Assembly: GCA_946811185.2 (NCBI GenBank)
Contig: OX328097.1
Location: 11,788,252-11,852,251 of the forward strand
DNA: 64,000 nucleotides
Direction: 5' to 3'
DNA from: Hippopus hippopus
Taxonomy: Eukaryota; Mollusca; Bivalvia; Cardiida; Cardiidae
How positions within the stretch are numbered: position 1 is the stretch's first letter; each line of letters starts with the position of its first letter. Positions 54,425-63,614 of the stretch are shown here, piece after piece. The translations under genes and the position numbers were made by a program. The notes under the pieces were generated by a model, which did not search any database, was not told the origin of the DNA, and saw nothing but the letters and a program-made list of their open reading frames with translations.

Positions 54425-54650
54425 GACTCTTTACCAGACGACAAAATTTTTAGACTCGTCCAAATTGAAAGTATTTGCAGACGACATACAAAATGAGGCC
54501 AAAATGATAGGGTTTTTGTTGAAAAGGGTAGAAAATATTGTGGGAAAAGGAGAAAATGCTGGTAACCAGCATTTTCTCCTTTTACCACAATGTTTTCAAA
54601 AGCTTTCTACTTCGGGGTGGTTAAAGGTCGTTATTGTTGGTACAAGGTCT
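54425..54650 (+). mobile_element. Family C copy C27
   Basis: GACTCTTTACCAGACGAC to TATTGTTGGTACAAGG; the palindrome is at about 54529-54599. Confidence 0.86.
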
Positions 54651-54663
54651 AGACATTTGTCTT

Positions 54664-54960
54664 GTTGTTTGTTTGTCGTTTAATGCTATTTGGAAATTTG
54701 TTTCCGTGATAGTGGCCATGTGTTCCGTGAGTTTCTGTTACCAGTACTTTGCTCGTGACAAAACTCTTTCCAACCCGCTGGCTGCTTTCCCGAACTAAAC
54801 GTCGTCGAAACAATTTTCAGTGGTGGGAGAGGACTGAATTTTGTCGTAATGGCTCTCACTAATCCATAAAAAAAAAGTTTTTTTCGAGCTTGCTGAAATC
54901 GAACCCACGACTTGTGGGTCAGAGATCTTGTACATTACTTAGATACCGGGGATATTTAGA
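54664..54960 (-). mobile_element. SINE (type i), old copy
   Basis: CGTTTAATGCTATTTGG, CCGTGATAGTGGCCATG, CGCTGGCTGCTTTCC, box B complement GAAATCGAACCCACGAC. Confidence 0.77.
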
Positions 54961-55061
54961 AGACTCAGTTTTTTCGCAAGCCATTGGTTGCTTTCCAATA
55001 TAACCATAGCCAGTTTCAGGGAATCAGATTTACACATGACGGCTTATCATTTTCTTGCAGC

Positions 55062-55143
55062 AGACGACTTTTGAAAACACTCTGGCAAAAGGAGAATTGT
55101 TCTTAACGAAAAAAATTCTCCTCTTGTCACAATGTTCTCTCAA
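55062..55143. mobile_element. Family C palindrome C28, core replaced
   Basis: TTTTGAAAACACTCTGGC and CTTGTCACAATGTTCTC surround GAGAATTGTTCTTAACG. Confidence 0.68.
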
Positions 55144-55245
55144 ATTAAATCTTTTATGGTGTTGATTATCCTTCTTTAAAAATGTTTCTTTTTTACGTTG
55201 TTTAGTGGCATCTGCTTCAAACCTAATTCAAGGAGTAAATATGTA

Positions 55246-55481
55246 ACCCTATACTTAACAATCCCCAGTTTTCACCACCCCGAAGAAGAAGGCTTTTGAT
55301 AATATTGCGGGTAAAGAAAGAAATGCTTGTAACCAGCGTTTTCTCCTTTTCCCAGAACGTTTTCTTCCCTTTAGATGACAAATTTCATAATTTGTGCCAC
55401 ATTTTCTGATTCGTCTGTAAACCGTTTCAATTTTTACAAGAATTAAATCTAAAAACTTTTTCATTTTGTAACGGGTTAACC
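55246..55481 (-). mobile_element. Family C copy C29
   Basis: AACCCTATACTTAACAATCC to CATTTTGTAACGGGTTAA; shares TTAA (about 55478-55481) with C30. Confidence 0.84.
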
Positions 55482-55702
55482 CTTTACCAAACAATCCCGA
55501 GTTTTAAAGACCCCACGAAAGTAAAGGCTACTGAAAACATTGTGGGAAAAGGAGAAAATGCTGGTAGCCAGCATTTTCTCCTTTTCCCACAATGTTTTCT
55601 TTCTTGAACAACTTTTCCCATTTGAACCATATCTAATTTATAGTCTGTAAACGCTTTTATTTTGGACGAGTCCAAAAGTTTTGTCAGCTGGTAACAGGTT
55701 AA
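55478..55702 (-). mobile_element. Family C copy C30, full length
   Basis: TTAACCCTTTACCAAAC to AGCTGGTAACAGGTTAA. Its core is TGCTGGTAGCCAGCA. Confidence 0.89.
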
Positions 55703-56030
55703 TGTAGACATTCATTGATTTCTGTCCGACTAATTTTCGGGATGGTGTTTTAGGTCAACAAGGGATGAGGCAACGTGCCCGCGATCCAGACATATTAGCC
55801 AAGTGAGGTGAAAAATCGATTTACAAAGCAATAGTAAACTGTTTATACAACGTGTTGCAGACACTGAAACGATGAAATATGATAAATGTACGAAGTGAAA
55901 TAATGTGGAATATTCAATAATCACGAGTGTGTTACTTTTAGGTAATTATATTTGAACGCTCAAAGAGAAAGGATTATGGGCGAATGACTCAAATTCTTGG
56001 ACCTACTCTACTTAATTTTCTTGGTAAACA
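55703..56030. other. Upstream of the plus-strand Rho exon
   Basis: Probable 5' flank or leader of the Rho gene. No TATA-type or initiator signal can be called with confidence. Confidence 0.45.
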
Positions 56031-56187
56031 ATGAGGAAGAAGTACGAATTCAGAGACAAAATGAAAAGCAGTATAAAATGTGTTTTAGTTGGGGACGCTG
56101 GCGTGGGAAAGTCGAGTCTCGCGAACCGGCTGTCCTCGCGAGAATTCAAAGAGGAATATACCCCAACTGTATTTGATAACTATGCAG
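56031..56187 (+). CDS. Rho-family small GTPase, first coding exon, atypical P-loop
   Basis: The ORF opens at ATG 56031, directly after an in-frame TAA at 56025-56027; a second in-frame ATG at 56061 begins [19 protein letters not shown] chose 56031 because it is the first Met after the stop, but 56061 matches the usual Rho start (for example RhoH begins near [10 protein letters not shown]). The exon carries the P-loop GDAGVGKS and the switch I stretch [12 protein letters not shown], then a donor GTGAGT at 56188. The split Gly codon gives the same intron position and phase as the exon at 13959-14116. The residue equivalent to Rac Gly12 is Ala and the next is Gly, a Rab-like order that is unusual in Rho proteins and may lower GTP hydrolysis; that is inference. 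Downstream exons were not recognised before position 64000. A SINE fragment begins about 25 bases into the intron. Confidence 0.88.
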
Positions 56188-56211
56188 GTGAGTGAATTTA
56201 CCTTTCTATTT

Positions 56212-56378
56212 AGTGGCCGTCCACTATTTGCCAAGTCCTTGGGCAAGAAACTTCAGAGCCCCAGCCAAATACTGGTTAAACCCAGAAAATACATGCCGAT
56301 GTGTGAGCTGTCACCGAGATATGACTGAAATAACGTTGAAAGCGGTGTATAACACCATTCAATCAATCAATCCGTTTG
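56212..56378 (+). mobile_element. SINE 3' part (type iii) just inside the Rho intron
   Basis: GCCAAGTCCTTGGGC, CCCAGCCAAATACTGG, GTCACCGAGATATGACTG, AACGTTGAAAGCGGTG, tail TTCAATCAATCAATCC. It starts about 25 bases beyond the donor at 56188. Confidence 0.85.
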
Positions 56379-56384
56379 CCATAT

Positions 56385-56602
56385 AGTCGCGTATTTAAAA
56401 GACTCATAGGAAAAGGGGTTCTGAAAACATTGTGGGAAAAGGAGAAAATGCTGGTAACCAGCATTTTCTCCTTTTCTCACAATGTTTTCAACCTTTCACA
56501 ATCAAATCGTCATCATTTGAAATTCATTTTCCATGCCATCTCATGCGGAACTTGCTTTCAATTTGGGCAAGTCTACAATGTTTTACTCCGGTGAAGGGTT
56601 TA
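56385..56602 (-). mobile_element. Family C copy C31, in the Rho intron
   Basis: GTTCTGAAAACATTGTGGG ... to CTCCGGTGAAGGGTTTAA. It lies about 200 bp downstream of the donor at 56188. Confidence 0.84.
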
Positions 56603-56611
56603 ACTTGCTTT

Positions 56612-56665
56612 TGGCAGACAGTGTAGACAAGGAGCAGACTGAACAGAAGATGCATTAATCTTCTC
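56612..56665 (+). mobile_element. Family B remnant B34
   Basis: GGCAGACAGTGTAGACAAGG then a broken loop AGACTGAACAGAAGATGCAT. Only one arm is convincing. Confidence 0.5.
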
Positions 56666-56767
56666 TTTCAAAAGTTTAATAAATATGCTGACTAAACAGG
56701 GTCATCAAATCTCAACCAATTAGCTTTTGCCTCTTGCCTCAAAATAAGCGAATTGCGCTTGTATTGA

Positions 56768-56985
56768 TAGATTGATTGGTTGATGGATGGATGGATGGAT
56801 CGACCGACCGACCGACCGACAAAACGAACGACCAACAAAACGAATGAACGAACGACCAGACGGGGCGGGCGGACGACGGGCGGTTCGGCGGGTGGACGGG
56901 CGAGTGGGCGTTTTGGCGGATGGATGGACGGACTGACGGACCGACGGACGAACGACTAACCAGTGGGTCGGTCGATTGATTTAGT
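56768..56985 (+). repeat. ATGG/CGAC/GGCG tetranucleotide-derived tract
   Basis: GATGGATGGATGGATC, CGACCGACCGACCGAC, AACGAACGACC and GGCGGGTGGACGGGCG follow one another. Confidence 0.9.
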
Positions 56986-57532
56986 TTGGTTCATTGGTTG
57001 GTCAGACCTTTAATTTTGCATGTTCAATGGTATTTTCCTGGGATAAGTTTTCACCATATCGGACTGCGTGGAATCGAGATCAGAAAGCACAAAGTAGGTA
57101 CTATGCACTTCGAACAAAATCCCTTCTGTCTGCAAATACACATTGAATCGCATTTTACTACCTGGGGAATGAAGAAGTGAAGGAAATAAACGTTTATCTT
57201 CTTACCCTTCTATTCTTTCATCCTCGGGTTAAACATCACCAAATTCTTGAACAAAGAACAAACATTAATGAGCATGCAATTAACAAAATAGACATTTTTT
57301 TTTGGGGGGGGGGGGGGGCTCTATATATTCAATGACTTTTCCCTTGGATTCGGGCGGGTCTAAATTCAGTTTCGTCGTAATAAAGATCTTGCCAAAACAA
57401 AGAGAAATTGGTCGCCTTATTTCATGTCAAGAGTCGGTTACGCAATATTCAATGATTCAGCCATTACTCGCTAGAGACTTATTACGCCACCAGAATTCTA
57501 TCAATGGCGTTTCTTCCCAAGTTTACCCTTTA
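56986..57532. other. No recognised feature apart from a G run
   Basis: By position this may be Rho intron. The frame at 57302-57562 starts in the G run and runs into C32. Confidence 0.55.
57303..57319 (+). repeat. G homopolymer
   Basis: A run of about 15 G. Confidence 0.95.
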
Positions 57533-57751
57533 CAAAACAATCCATTGCTTTTACTATGCTAAGGAAGAAGGGTTTTTGAAAACATTGTGGAAAAAGGAGA
57601 AAATGCTGGTTACCAGCATTTTCTCCTTTTCCCATAAATTTTTTCCATTCTTCTGAGGACAAATCGCATCATTTGTGCGAATTTGATAGATCGTGTTAAA
57701 CTGCTTTCAAAATAAATGAGTCTAACGTTTTTTCGTCTGGTAAAGAAATTA
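57533..57751 (-). mobile_element. Family C copy C32, abutting B30
   Basis: TTACCCTTTACAAAACAATC to GTCTGGTAAAGAAATTA. Its last TTA is the first TTA of B30. Confidence 0.86.
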
Positions 57752-57948
57752 CCCTTTCACTGTCTTAGGCGACATAAGTGACTTTTGCAGAAGATGTAGA
57801 TCAAGATCAAACCGCCTATAAAGTGAATTCTTATCTCGGATCTACATTGCAACTCTGTTGAAAACTATATCCAAAATTATAATTATCTGCAGTAGACTTG
57901 TATTGGTAAAACTCGAAAAAGACAAATTCGGTTTCAGTAGCGAAAGGA
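57752..57948 (+). mobile_element. Family B copy B30 with clear TTA duplication
   Basis: TTA at 57749-57751 and 57949-57951 flanks CCCTTTCACTG ... AGTAGCGAAAGGA. The palindrome is strongly decayed. It shares its left TTA with family C copy C32. Confidence 0.82.
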
Positions 57949-57997
57949 TTACGTGCGGGACAAAAGAAACCCGACCGAAATAAGATCGACCTCCGAA

Positions 57998-58300
57998 TCC
58001 CCTCCCCCCCCCCCCCCGCCCCCCCGTCTCTCTGTCTCTGTCTGTCTGTCTGTCTCTCTCTCCCCTTTCTCAGTCTCTCTTTCTCTGTCTCCCTGTCTCT
58101 TTCTTTGTCTCTCTGTCTCTCTTTCTCTCCTGCTCTCTCTCTCTTTCTTTCCCCTCACTCTCCCCTTTCTCAATCTCTCTTTCTCTGTCTCCCTGTCTCT
58201 TTCTTTGTTTCTCTGTCTCTCAGTCTCTCTCTCTCTCTCTCTCTCTCTCATTCTCTCTTTTTCTCTCTCGTTCTCTCTCTGTGTCTCCCTCTCCCCCAAC
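57998..58300 (+). repeat. C run followed by CT-rich polypyrimidine tract
   Basis: A C run (about 58000-58026) leads into nearly 280 bp of TCTCTCTGTCTC words, with a repeated unit CTCTTTCTCTGTCTCCCTG at about 58075 and 58170. Confidence 0.93.
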
Positions 58301-58479
58301 ATTCTTTACAAATTTTTCACAGGAAAAAGAAAAAGATGCATGTCTGTTTTATCTATTTAAGTGATATTCCTTCCTGTCTGGAGCCACTGTCAACGATTTC
58401 TTGAAAAGATTAACGCGTTACTTCTTTAAGGAAAAGATAGTGATCACACATGCTAAGTCTTTCGGCACCAACTATAATT

Positions 58480-58744
58480 GTGCCATGCTTCAGAAAAAGT
58501 TGGCCTCATGCATCTGCAAAAAAGTATCGACTCAGGTCAGCCTGCGCAGTCCGCGCAGGCTGACCTGGGCCGAAACTTTTTGTTTTTGGTCAATTTTCTG
58601 CATGTCCAAGGACCATTCTACCTCAGGATTCAATCATTTGTTAGACATAATGGAAATAATGCATCCATAATTATGTGATGGCTTGCACGGTATCATGCAT
58701 CACGGAGATGCATTAAGCCCCCTTTTGCCAGAGCACGGCTCATA
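58480..58744 (+). mobile_element. Family A copy A20, full length
   Basis: GTGCCATGCTTCAG to GAGCACGGCTCAT. The palindrome is at about 58516-58583. Confidence 0.88.
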
Positions 58745-58975
58745 AAAGCTCGATCTCTTTCGACGAGTGTATGCAATCCATTGAAACTCGGTGAAATTTT
58801 TTTCTTCCTTACCCAACAAACGAAAGGTATAGATCCAAGATCGTAGTGTTAGTTGAAAGGAAACAACAGGAATGCATGCATATATAGGTGTTCAGGCTAC
58901 CAACATAAAATAATGTTTAAACTAAATATAATCGTAATTGGTTGAAAGCGGTATAGATACACCAAATAGATCAAT

Positions 58976-59061
58976 TGATAAGTTTTCTCCTTTTTCCAAA
59001 ATGTTTTCAAAAACTACTTCCTTCAGGGTCATTCAATCATGGGATTTCGTGGTAAGGGGTA
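58976..59061 (+). mobile_element. Family C half copy C33
   Basis: Begins in the right palindrome arm (TTTTCTCCTTTTTCCAAAA) and ends TTTCGTGGTAAGGGGTAA. Confidence 0.76.
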
Positions 59062-59111
59062 ACTCCTTACCAGAATGGTCACGTTTTAAAGTAATTCCGT
59101 ACTAAAGTATT

Positions 59112-59302
59112 AAAGGCCCACTGGCAACCAAGAGGACACATTCGGGAGTCAAAATGCAGACATATCCAATTCATACTATTCAAAATTATGGATATTTTAT
59201 TTTGAGTCTGATTATGAGTTACAGTGGAATCTGTCGCTGACAAGAAAATGTATTGTAAAACTTAAACAATGTTGGCAACTTTTGGCAGCTAGTGGCCCTT
59301 TA
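59112..59302. mobile_element. 191-bp TIR element
   Basis: TTAAAGGCCCACTGGCAACC at the left and GGCAGCTAGTGGCCCTTTAA at the right are inverted repeats. The ends recall family D (AAAGGCCC) but the interior differs. Confidence 0.75.
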
Positions 59303-59429
59303 AATTTGGCTTAAGGAACCAAAATACATTCCAAAAGTTTGTGTGATGAATAGTTATGCTCTAATATGCCTCATGCATGATTGAAGTACATGTAATTATC
59401 TAGCATATTCATGACAATAAAGGATATTT

Positions 59430-59508
59430 TTGCGGAAGACGTAGATCAAGATCAGATTGCTCGAAACCTGCAATCGGATCTTGTACCTACAACGTCCTTG
59501 TCTTGGTT
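59430..59508 (+). mobile_element. Family B palindrome B31, decayed
   Basis: GCGGAAGACGTAGATCAAG ... GTACCTACAACGTCC. Confidence 0.7.
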
Positions 59509-59654
59509 CGTACCTGACATACACTCCTGATAGATTATGCTCCATCAGACCATAGGAATCCATTTATCGCTTAACATATTCATAAAAAAATCCCATATGA
59601 TAAGAAAAAAGAAGTTGAGGTTAAAATATCTTTCACCCAAGCGCGTTTTTAAAT

Positions 59655-59800
59655 CCTTCCACCTCAATCAATGATAAAGCAGTTTTTGAGGACGGCGTAG
59701 ATCAAGATCAGACTGCACAGAACGTGCAGTCTGATCTTGAATCTACACCGTCCGTCTCTTGGTTCTAATCTTAAATGAAAACATCTGTTCATTTGCAGTG
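59655..59800 (+). mobile_element. Family B copy B32, partial
   Basis: GAGGACGGCGTAGATCAAG ... TGAATCTACACCGTCCG with an intact loop; the outer ends are not certain. Confidence 0.78.
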
Positions 59801-59894
59801 GAATGGTATTTTAAACCGTAGCAATTAAAGAACGATTTATTTCATTTGCCGTGCAAAGTTATCCCCGTGAACAAAACCATCCTGTATGCCAAAG

Positions 59895-60093
59895 ACTGCA
59901 AGAAAAATAACTTTTGAAAAAGATTGTGGGAAAGGGAAAAAATGCTATCAGCATTTTTCTCCTTTTTCCAAAATGTTCTGTGAGGCTTTCAAATAAAAAT
60001 CCTTTAATTTTTAGCCGCATTTAATTTTGACGTCTGCAAATGCATTGAAATTTGGATAAGTCTAAAATATTGTTTTCTAGTTAAAGATTTAAC
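59895..60093 (-). mobile_element. Family C copy C34
   Basis: The palindrome core has shrunk to AATGCTATCAGCATT; end AAAGATTTAACC, shared with C35. Confidence 0.81.
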
Positions 60094-60317
60094 CCTTTCC
60101 CAAAATGGCGAATCTTACACTCTTCCAAAATGAAAACATCTGCAGTTAAAAACTTCAAAAGCGGTACAAAGGAACTGAATTTCTTTGACAAGGTAGAAAA
60201 CATTGTGGGGAAAAAGGAGAAAATGCTGGTTATCAGCATTTTCTCCTTTTTCCCACAATGTTTTCAAAAGGCGTCTTCCTCAGGGTCATTAAAACACGGG
60301 ATTGTGTGATAAAGGGT
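60090..60317 (+). mobile_element. Family C copy C35, full length
   Basis: TTAACCCTTTCCCAAAATGG to GTGTGATAAAGGGTT. Arms carry one extra G and A on both sides (GTGGGGAAAAAGG, CCTTTTTCCCAC), partly paired. Confidence 0.88.
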
Positions 60318-60404
60318 TGCGCAAATGGAGTGCAAATGTACAAAACAGCTGCTTGCTTAGAAACGTCTGAGTCACAGGGAAAACCTACAGTGGGAAAATA
60401 GCAA

Positions 60405-60671
60405 ATGAGCCTTGCTCTGACAAAAGGGGGCTTAATTCATCTCTATGATGCATTATACCAAGCAAGTCATCACATTATTATGGATCCATTAAAAACCATT
60501 TTGTCCAACAACCGACTGTATCATAAGGTAGACTGGTCCTTTGACATACAAAAAATTGACCAATAGCGAAAAGTTTCGGCCCAGGTCAGCCTGCGCGAAC
60601 TGCGCTGGCTGACTTGGGTCGATACTTTTCGCAGATACATTAAGCCCCCTTTTCATAGAGCACATCTCATA
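60405..60671 (-). mobile_element. Family A copy A21, full length
   Basis: ATGAGCCTTGCTCTGAC to CATAGAGCACATCTCAT. The arms use GCGAAAAG...CTTTTCGC. Confidence 0.88.
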
Positions 60672-60697
60672 TAATTTATAATAGTTCAGAAAACATC

Positions 60698-60925
60698 TTA
60701 GCTCTATACCAAACGGCAAAATTTAAGACTTGCCGAAACTGAAAGCATTTGCAGACGACAAAGTTAATGTTACTCAAATATTAGAATGTGCTTTTGGAAG
60801 GATAGAAAACATTGTGGAAAAAGGAGAAAATGCTGGTTACCAGCGTTTCCTCCTTTTCCCACTATGTTTTCAAAAGCGATCCTTCTCAAGGCTGTAAAAA
60901 CTCGGAATTGTCTGGAAAAGGACTA
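60698..60925 (+). mobile_element. Family C copy C36, full length
   Basis: AGCTCTATACCAAACGGC to TTGTCTGGAAAAGGACTAA. Confidence 0.87.
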
Positions 60926-61312
60926 ATCTCTTCATGTGTTTCATTTAAACTCGTCCAGTTTGAACATATCATTTAATACAAAGGTCGGTTCCATTATCTC
61001 TTTTAAGTATTAATTGAGATAAATAAACAGAAATCATTGTAGGAAAAGCTGCCATTGTACGTTTGGGGCATGGCTACTTTTTTGTTACAGTGTGTTCAAA
61101 TGTCGTCTGCTTCAAGAAGCAGAAAAGTGGGATAACAGGAAAAGCGTTCCGAAATCAATAGAAGAAAGGTGCAGCCGTCTGCCTCATTCATAATATTCTT
61201 CTATAAACAAACAGACGACTATCGTTGCGTTTCCACAGAGGCTTGATCTGTTTGTTTGCTGTTCGAATGTTGTTTTTTCTCTGTTAAATTGAGTTGGACT
61301 TTTTTGCCAATT
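60926..61312. other. No recognised feature
   Basis: Contains AACATTGTAGG-like scraps of family C (about 61030-61110) too weak to delimit. Confidence 0.55.
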
Positions 61313-61829
61313 AAACCCTTAAACTGCTAAGCGCAATTCAATGCGCTTTTTGCCGTCAGTGTAGATCAAGATCAGACTGCACAGAACGTGCAGTCCGATC
61401 TTGGATGTATACTGAACGTAAAAGGAGATGTCCCCCCCCCCTCAAAGGATAATAGTACAGATAATTTTGAAATTTCTATATTGTTTTTTTTTTTCCTGCC
61501 TTTTTTACTATAGACTGGAAAGTTTCTTTCAACTTATTTAGGCCCAGCCCGGGTGGCTCAGTGGCGAGCATGTCGGACTCGTGACCTGGTGGTTGTGAGT
61601 TCGATACCCGGTTGAGGCGAACTTTCTTTCCGGCGTATTTTCGCCTCTCACCTCTGCTGAAGCATGTGAGAAAAGTAGTCGGTGGCTTTGGAAAGAAAGT
61701 TGTGTTAGTACTGGTGTGAGAAAGCCAGGAAACACATGTGCGTCACCGACCGCCATGATATGACCTTAGCTGTTAAAGTGGCGTTAAACCCCAATACAAC
61801 CAATACAACATCAACTTATTTAGAAGGTT
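61313..61829 (+). mobile_element. Family B copy B33, split by a SINE
   Basis: TTAAACCCTTAAACTGCTAAG starts it; CAACTTATTTAG is duplicated around the SINE 61542-61810; the end AAGGTTAAAG runs straight into family D copy D5. Confidence 0.86.
61542..61810 (+). mobile_element. Full-length SINE (type ii) with 13-bp duplication, in B33
   Basis: Head GCCCAGCCCGGGTGGCTCAG, box B GAGTTCGATACCCGG, GACCGCCATGATATGACC, GGCGTTAAACCCC, tail CCAATACAACCAATAC. TCAACTTATTTAG at 61529-61541 and 61811-61823. Confidence 0.93.
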
Positions 61830-62193
61830 AAAGTAACAATAAAGGCCAAATGTAAACAAAGCGGGTGCCTAAATGCATTTGAATTTATATCATACCATTT
61901 AAAAGTATGGAAATTATTGTGAAGATGACAATCTGTCTTGTACGGTCGGTCCAAGTGTTCATCGCTGACAGAGAAATTACTTTCAAAACTAGGTTAAAAC
62001 CTGCCAGGTAGCTGTGTCTTTTGTTTACTTTATGTCAGATTTTAAAATTCTTTTTTCTGCCAACGACTAACATATGGCCCGACCACACGATAACAGACTG
62101 TCATCTCCACGATATTTTCCATACTTTTAAATGGTATGATTTAAATGTATTATGACACCTATTTTAATAATTTGGCCTTTACTGGGCCTTTAA
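61828..62193 (+). mobile_element. Family D copy D5, abutting B33
   Basis: TTAAAGTAACAATAAAGGCC to TTGGCCTTTACTGGGCCTTT. Its start overlaps the GGTTAA end of B33. Confidence 0.86.
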
Positions 62194-62253
62194 GGGTTAA
62201 ATAATTTAGGGGTGTACGGTTGTAGCATTTTTGCATCATATCTAACGAGATGC

Positions 62254-62435
62254 AGCCTATCCCGGTAGCTCAATCGGTGACTTATAGAGCTGGAAACAAG
62301 GGGGGCGTTGGTTCTAACCCGCTTTTTATTGATTCGAACCAGCTCGGCCAATTTCTTTCCGAAGCCTGATAGTCATAGCGATATATGATTCATTCCTCTT
62401 TCAATACTGCTCTTTGTTTCGAAGGTGGACTTTTG
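62254..62435 (+). mobile_element. SINE 5' part (type i)
   Basis: CCCGGTAGCTCAATCGGTGA, GGTTCTAACCCGC followed by a second box B-like GATTCGAACCAGC, then GGCCAATTTCTTTCCGAAGC. It ends near GTTTCGAAGGTGG. Confidence 0.8.
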
Positions 62436-62920
62436 GCCGACTTCTTGGTACTAGAACCGAATGGGTAAAATATTGATTTGCGATTGGTGGGAAAACAAAA
62501 TGGTGGACAAGTTGATTGTTTGAGTACATGCGGGTCCGTTTGTGACACCAATGTACAACGGTGGCTCCAGCCAATCGATAGTCCGCGGCGCTGATTCACA
62601 CGTAAGAAAATAGATATGATATGGAATTTCTTGTAATGAGAAAAATTCTTTTCTTGAACTAATTGGTAGTTTAATTTATATTTTTTACGTTACGCTATAA
62701 CCTATTACTGTACAGTCTACAGGTACCTTCGGATAAAAAAGAAAAAGAAAATTTCATTCTTTAACTATTTACAAAACAATGAGGAAAATGCAGGAGGCAT
62801 TTTGCTGGCATAGTTACCTATCATTATTTCTCTTCATACTTAACCACATATTAGAGTTTCAATATTTATACTATAATGCCGTCTGCACATGTTTTTCTTT
62901 TTTTTTTTTTTGCAATAGAT
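62436..62920. other. No recognised feature
   Basis: Unique-looking sequence, T run before A22. Confidence 0.6.
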
Positions 62921-63180
62921 ATGAGCTCTGTGAAAAGGAGGCTTAAGGCATCTGCGAAAAGTATCGACCCAGGTCAGCCTGCGCAGTCCGCGCAGGCTGA
63001 CCTGGGCCGAAACTTTTCGCTCTTGGCCAAGTTTCCGTATGTTCAAGGACCATTCTACCTCATGATTAAGTCGGTTGTTAATAAAAGCCACTATTTTGGG
63101 TCCACAAGTATGTAATGGCTTACTTGGTATCATTTATCACGGAGATGCATTAAGCCCCCTTTTTCCGGAGTACTGCTCAT
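62921..63180 (+). mobile_element. Family A copy A22, full length
   Basis: The palindrome starts at 62954, 33 bp from the left end, with arm GCGAAAAGTATCGACCCA and core GGTCAGCCTGCGCAG. It is a good reference copy. Confidence 0.9.
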
Positions 63181-63377
63181 ATTTATTTTTTTACGCAATG
63201 CAATGCTGTTTACTATTTTTGGTCTAAATCTTCTTATCTCTGAAACAATGACAGTGACAGGCAGACGCCAAGGTCCGATTGTATTGTTTTTACTGGTTAT
63301 TTTTAGAAGATGTAAATTTCAATGGATATTTCCTGGTAAAACTTTGCCCTTTTAGTGCTAAATTGAATGAACTATTT

Positions 63378-63614
63378 GAACCATGCACTTTAAAAGGAAG
63401 TTTAATCCGTCTGCAAAAAGCATCGACCCATTTTAGGCTGACATTCTTTTTACTATTGGTCAATTTTATGAGTGTCAAAGGACCATTTTACCTCAGGATC
63501 AAGCCGGTTGTAAAACAAACTGAATTTTATGGATCCATAATTATATTATGGCTTGCTCGGTATAATGGATCTTGGAGATGCATTAAACCATCTTTTGCCA
63601 GAGAGCGACTCATT
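63378..63614 (+). mobile_element. Family A copy A23, palindrome collapsed
   Basis: AACCATGCACTTTAAAAGG; the palindrome is reduced to CATCGACCCATTTTAGGCTG. The end is CCAGAGAGCGACTCAT. Confidence 0.82.

Noticed and set aside
57949..58360. Long Ser/Leu-rich and Arg/Glu-rich frames on opposite strands
   Set aside because: They are by-products of the CT polypyrimidine tract.
61030..61115. Another family C palindrome
   Set aside because: Only ATCATTGTAGGAAAAG and short scraps match; the arms do not pair convincingly.
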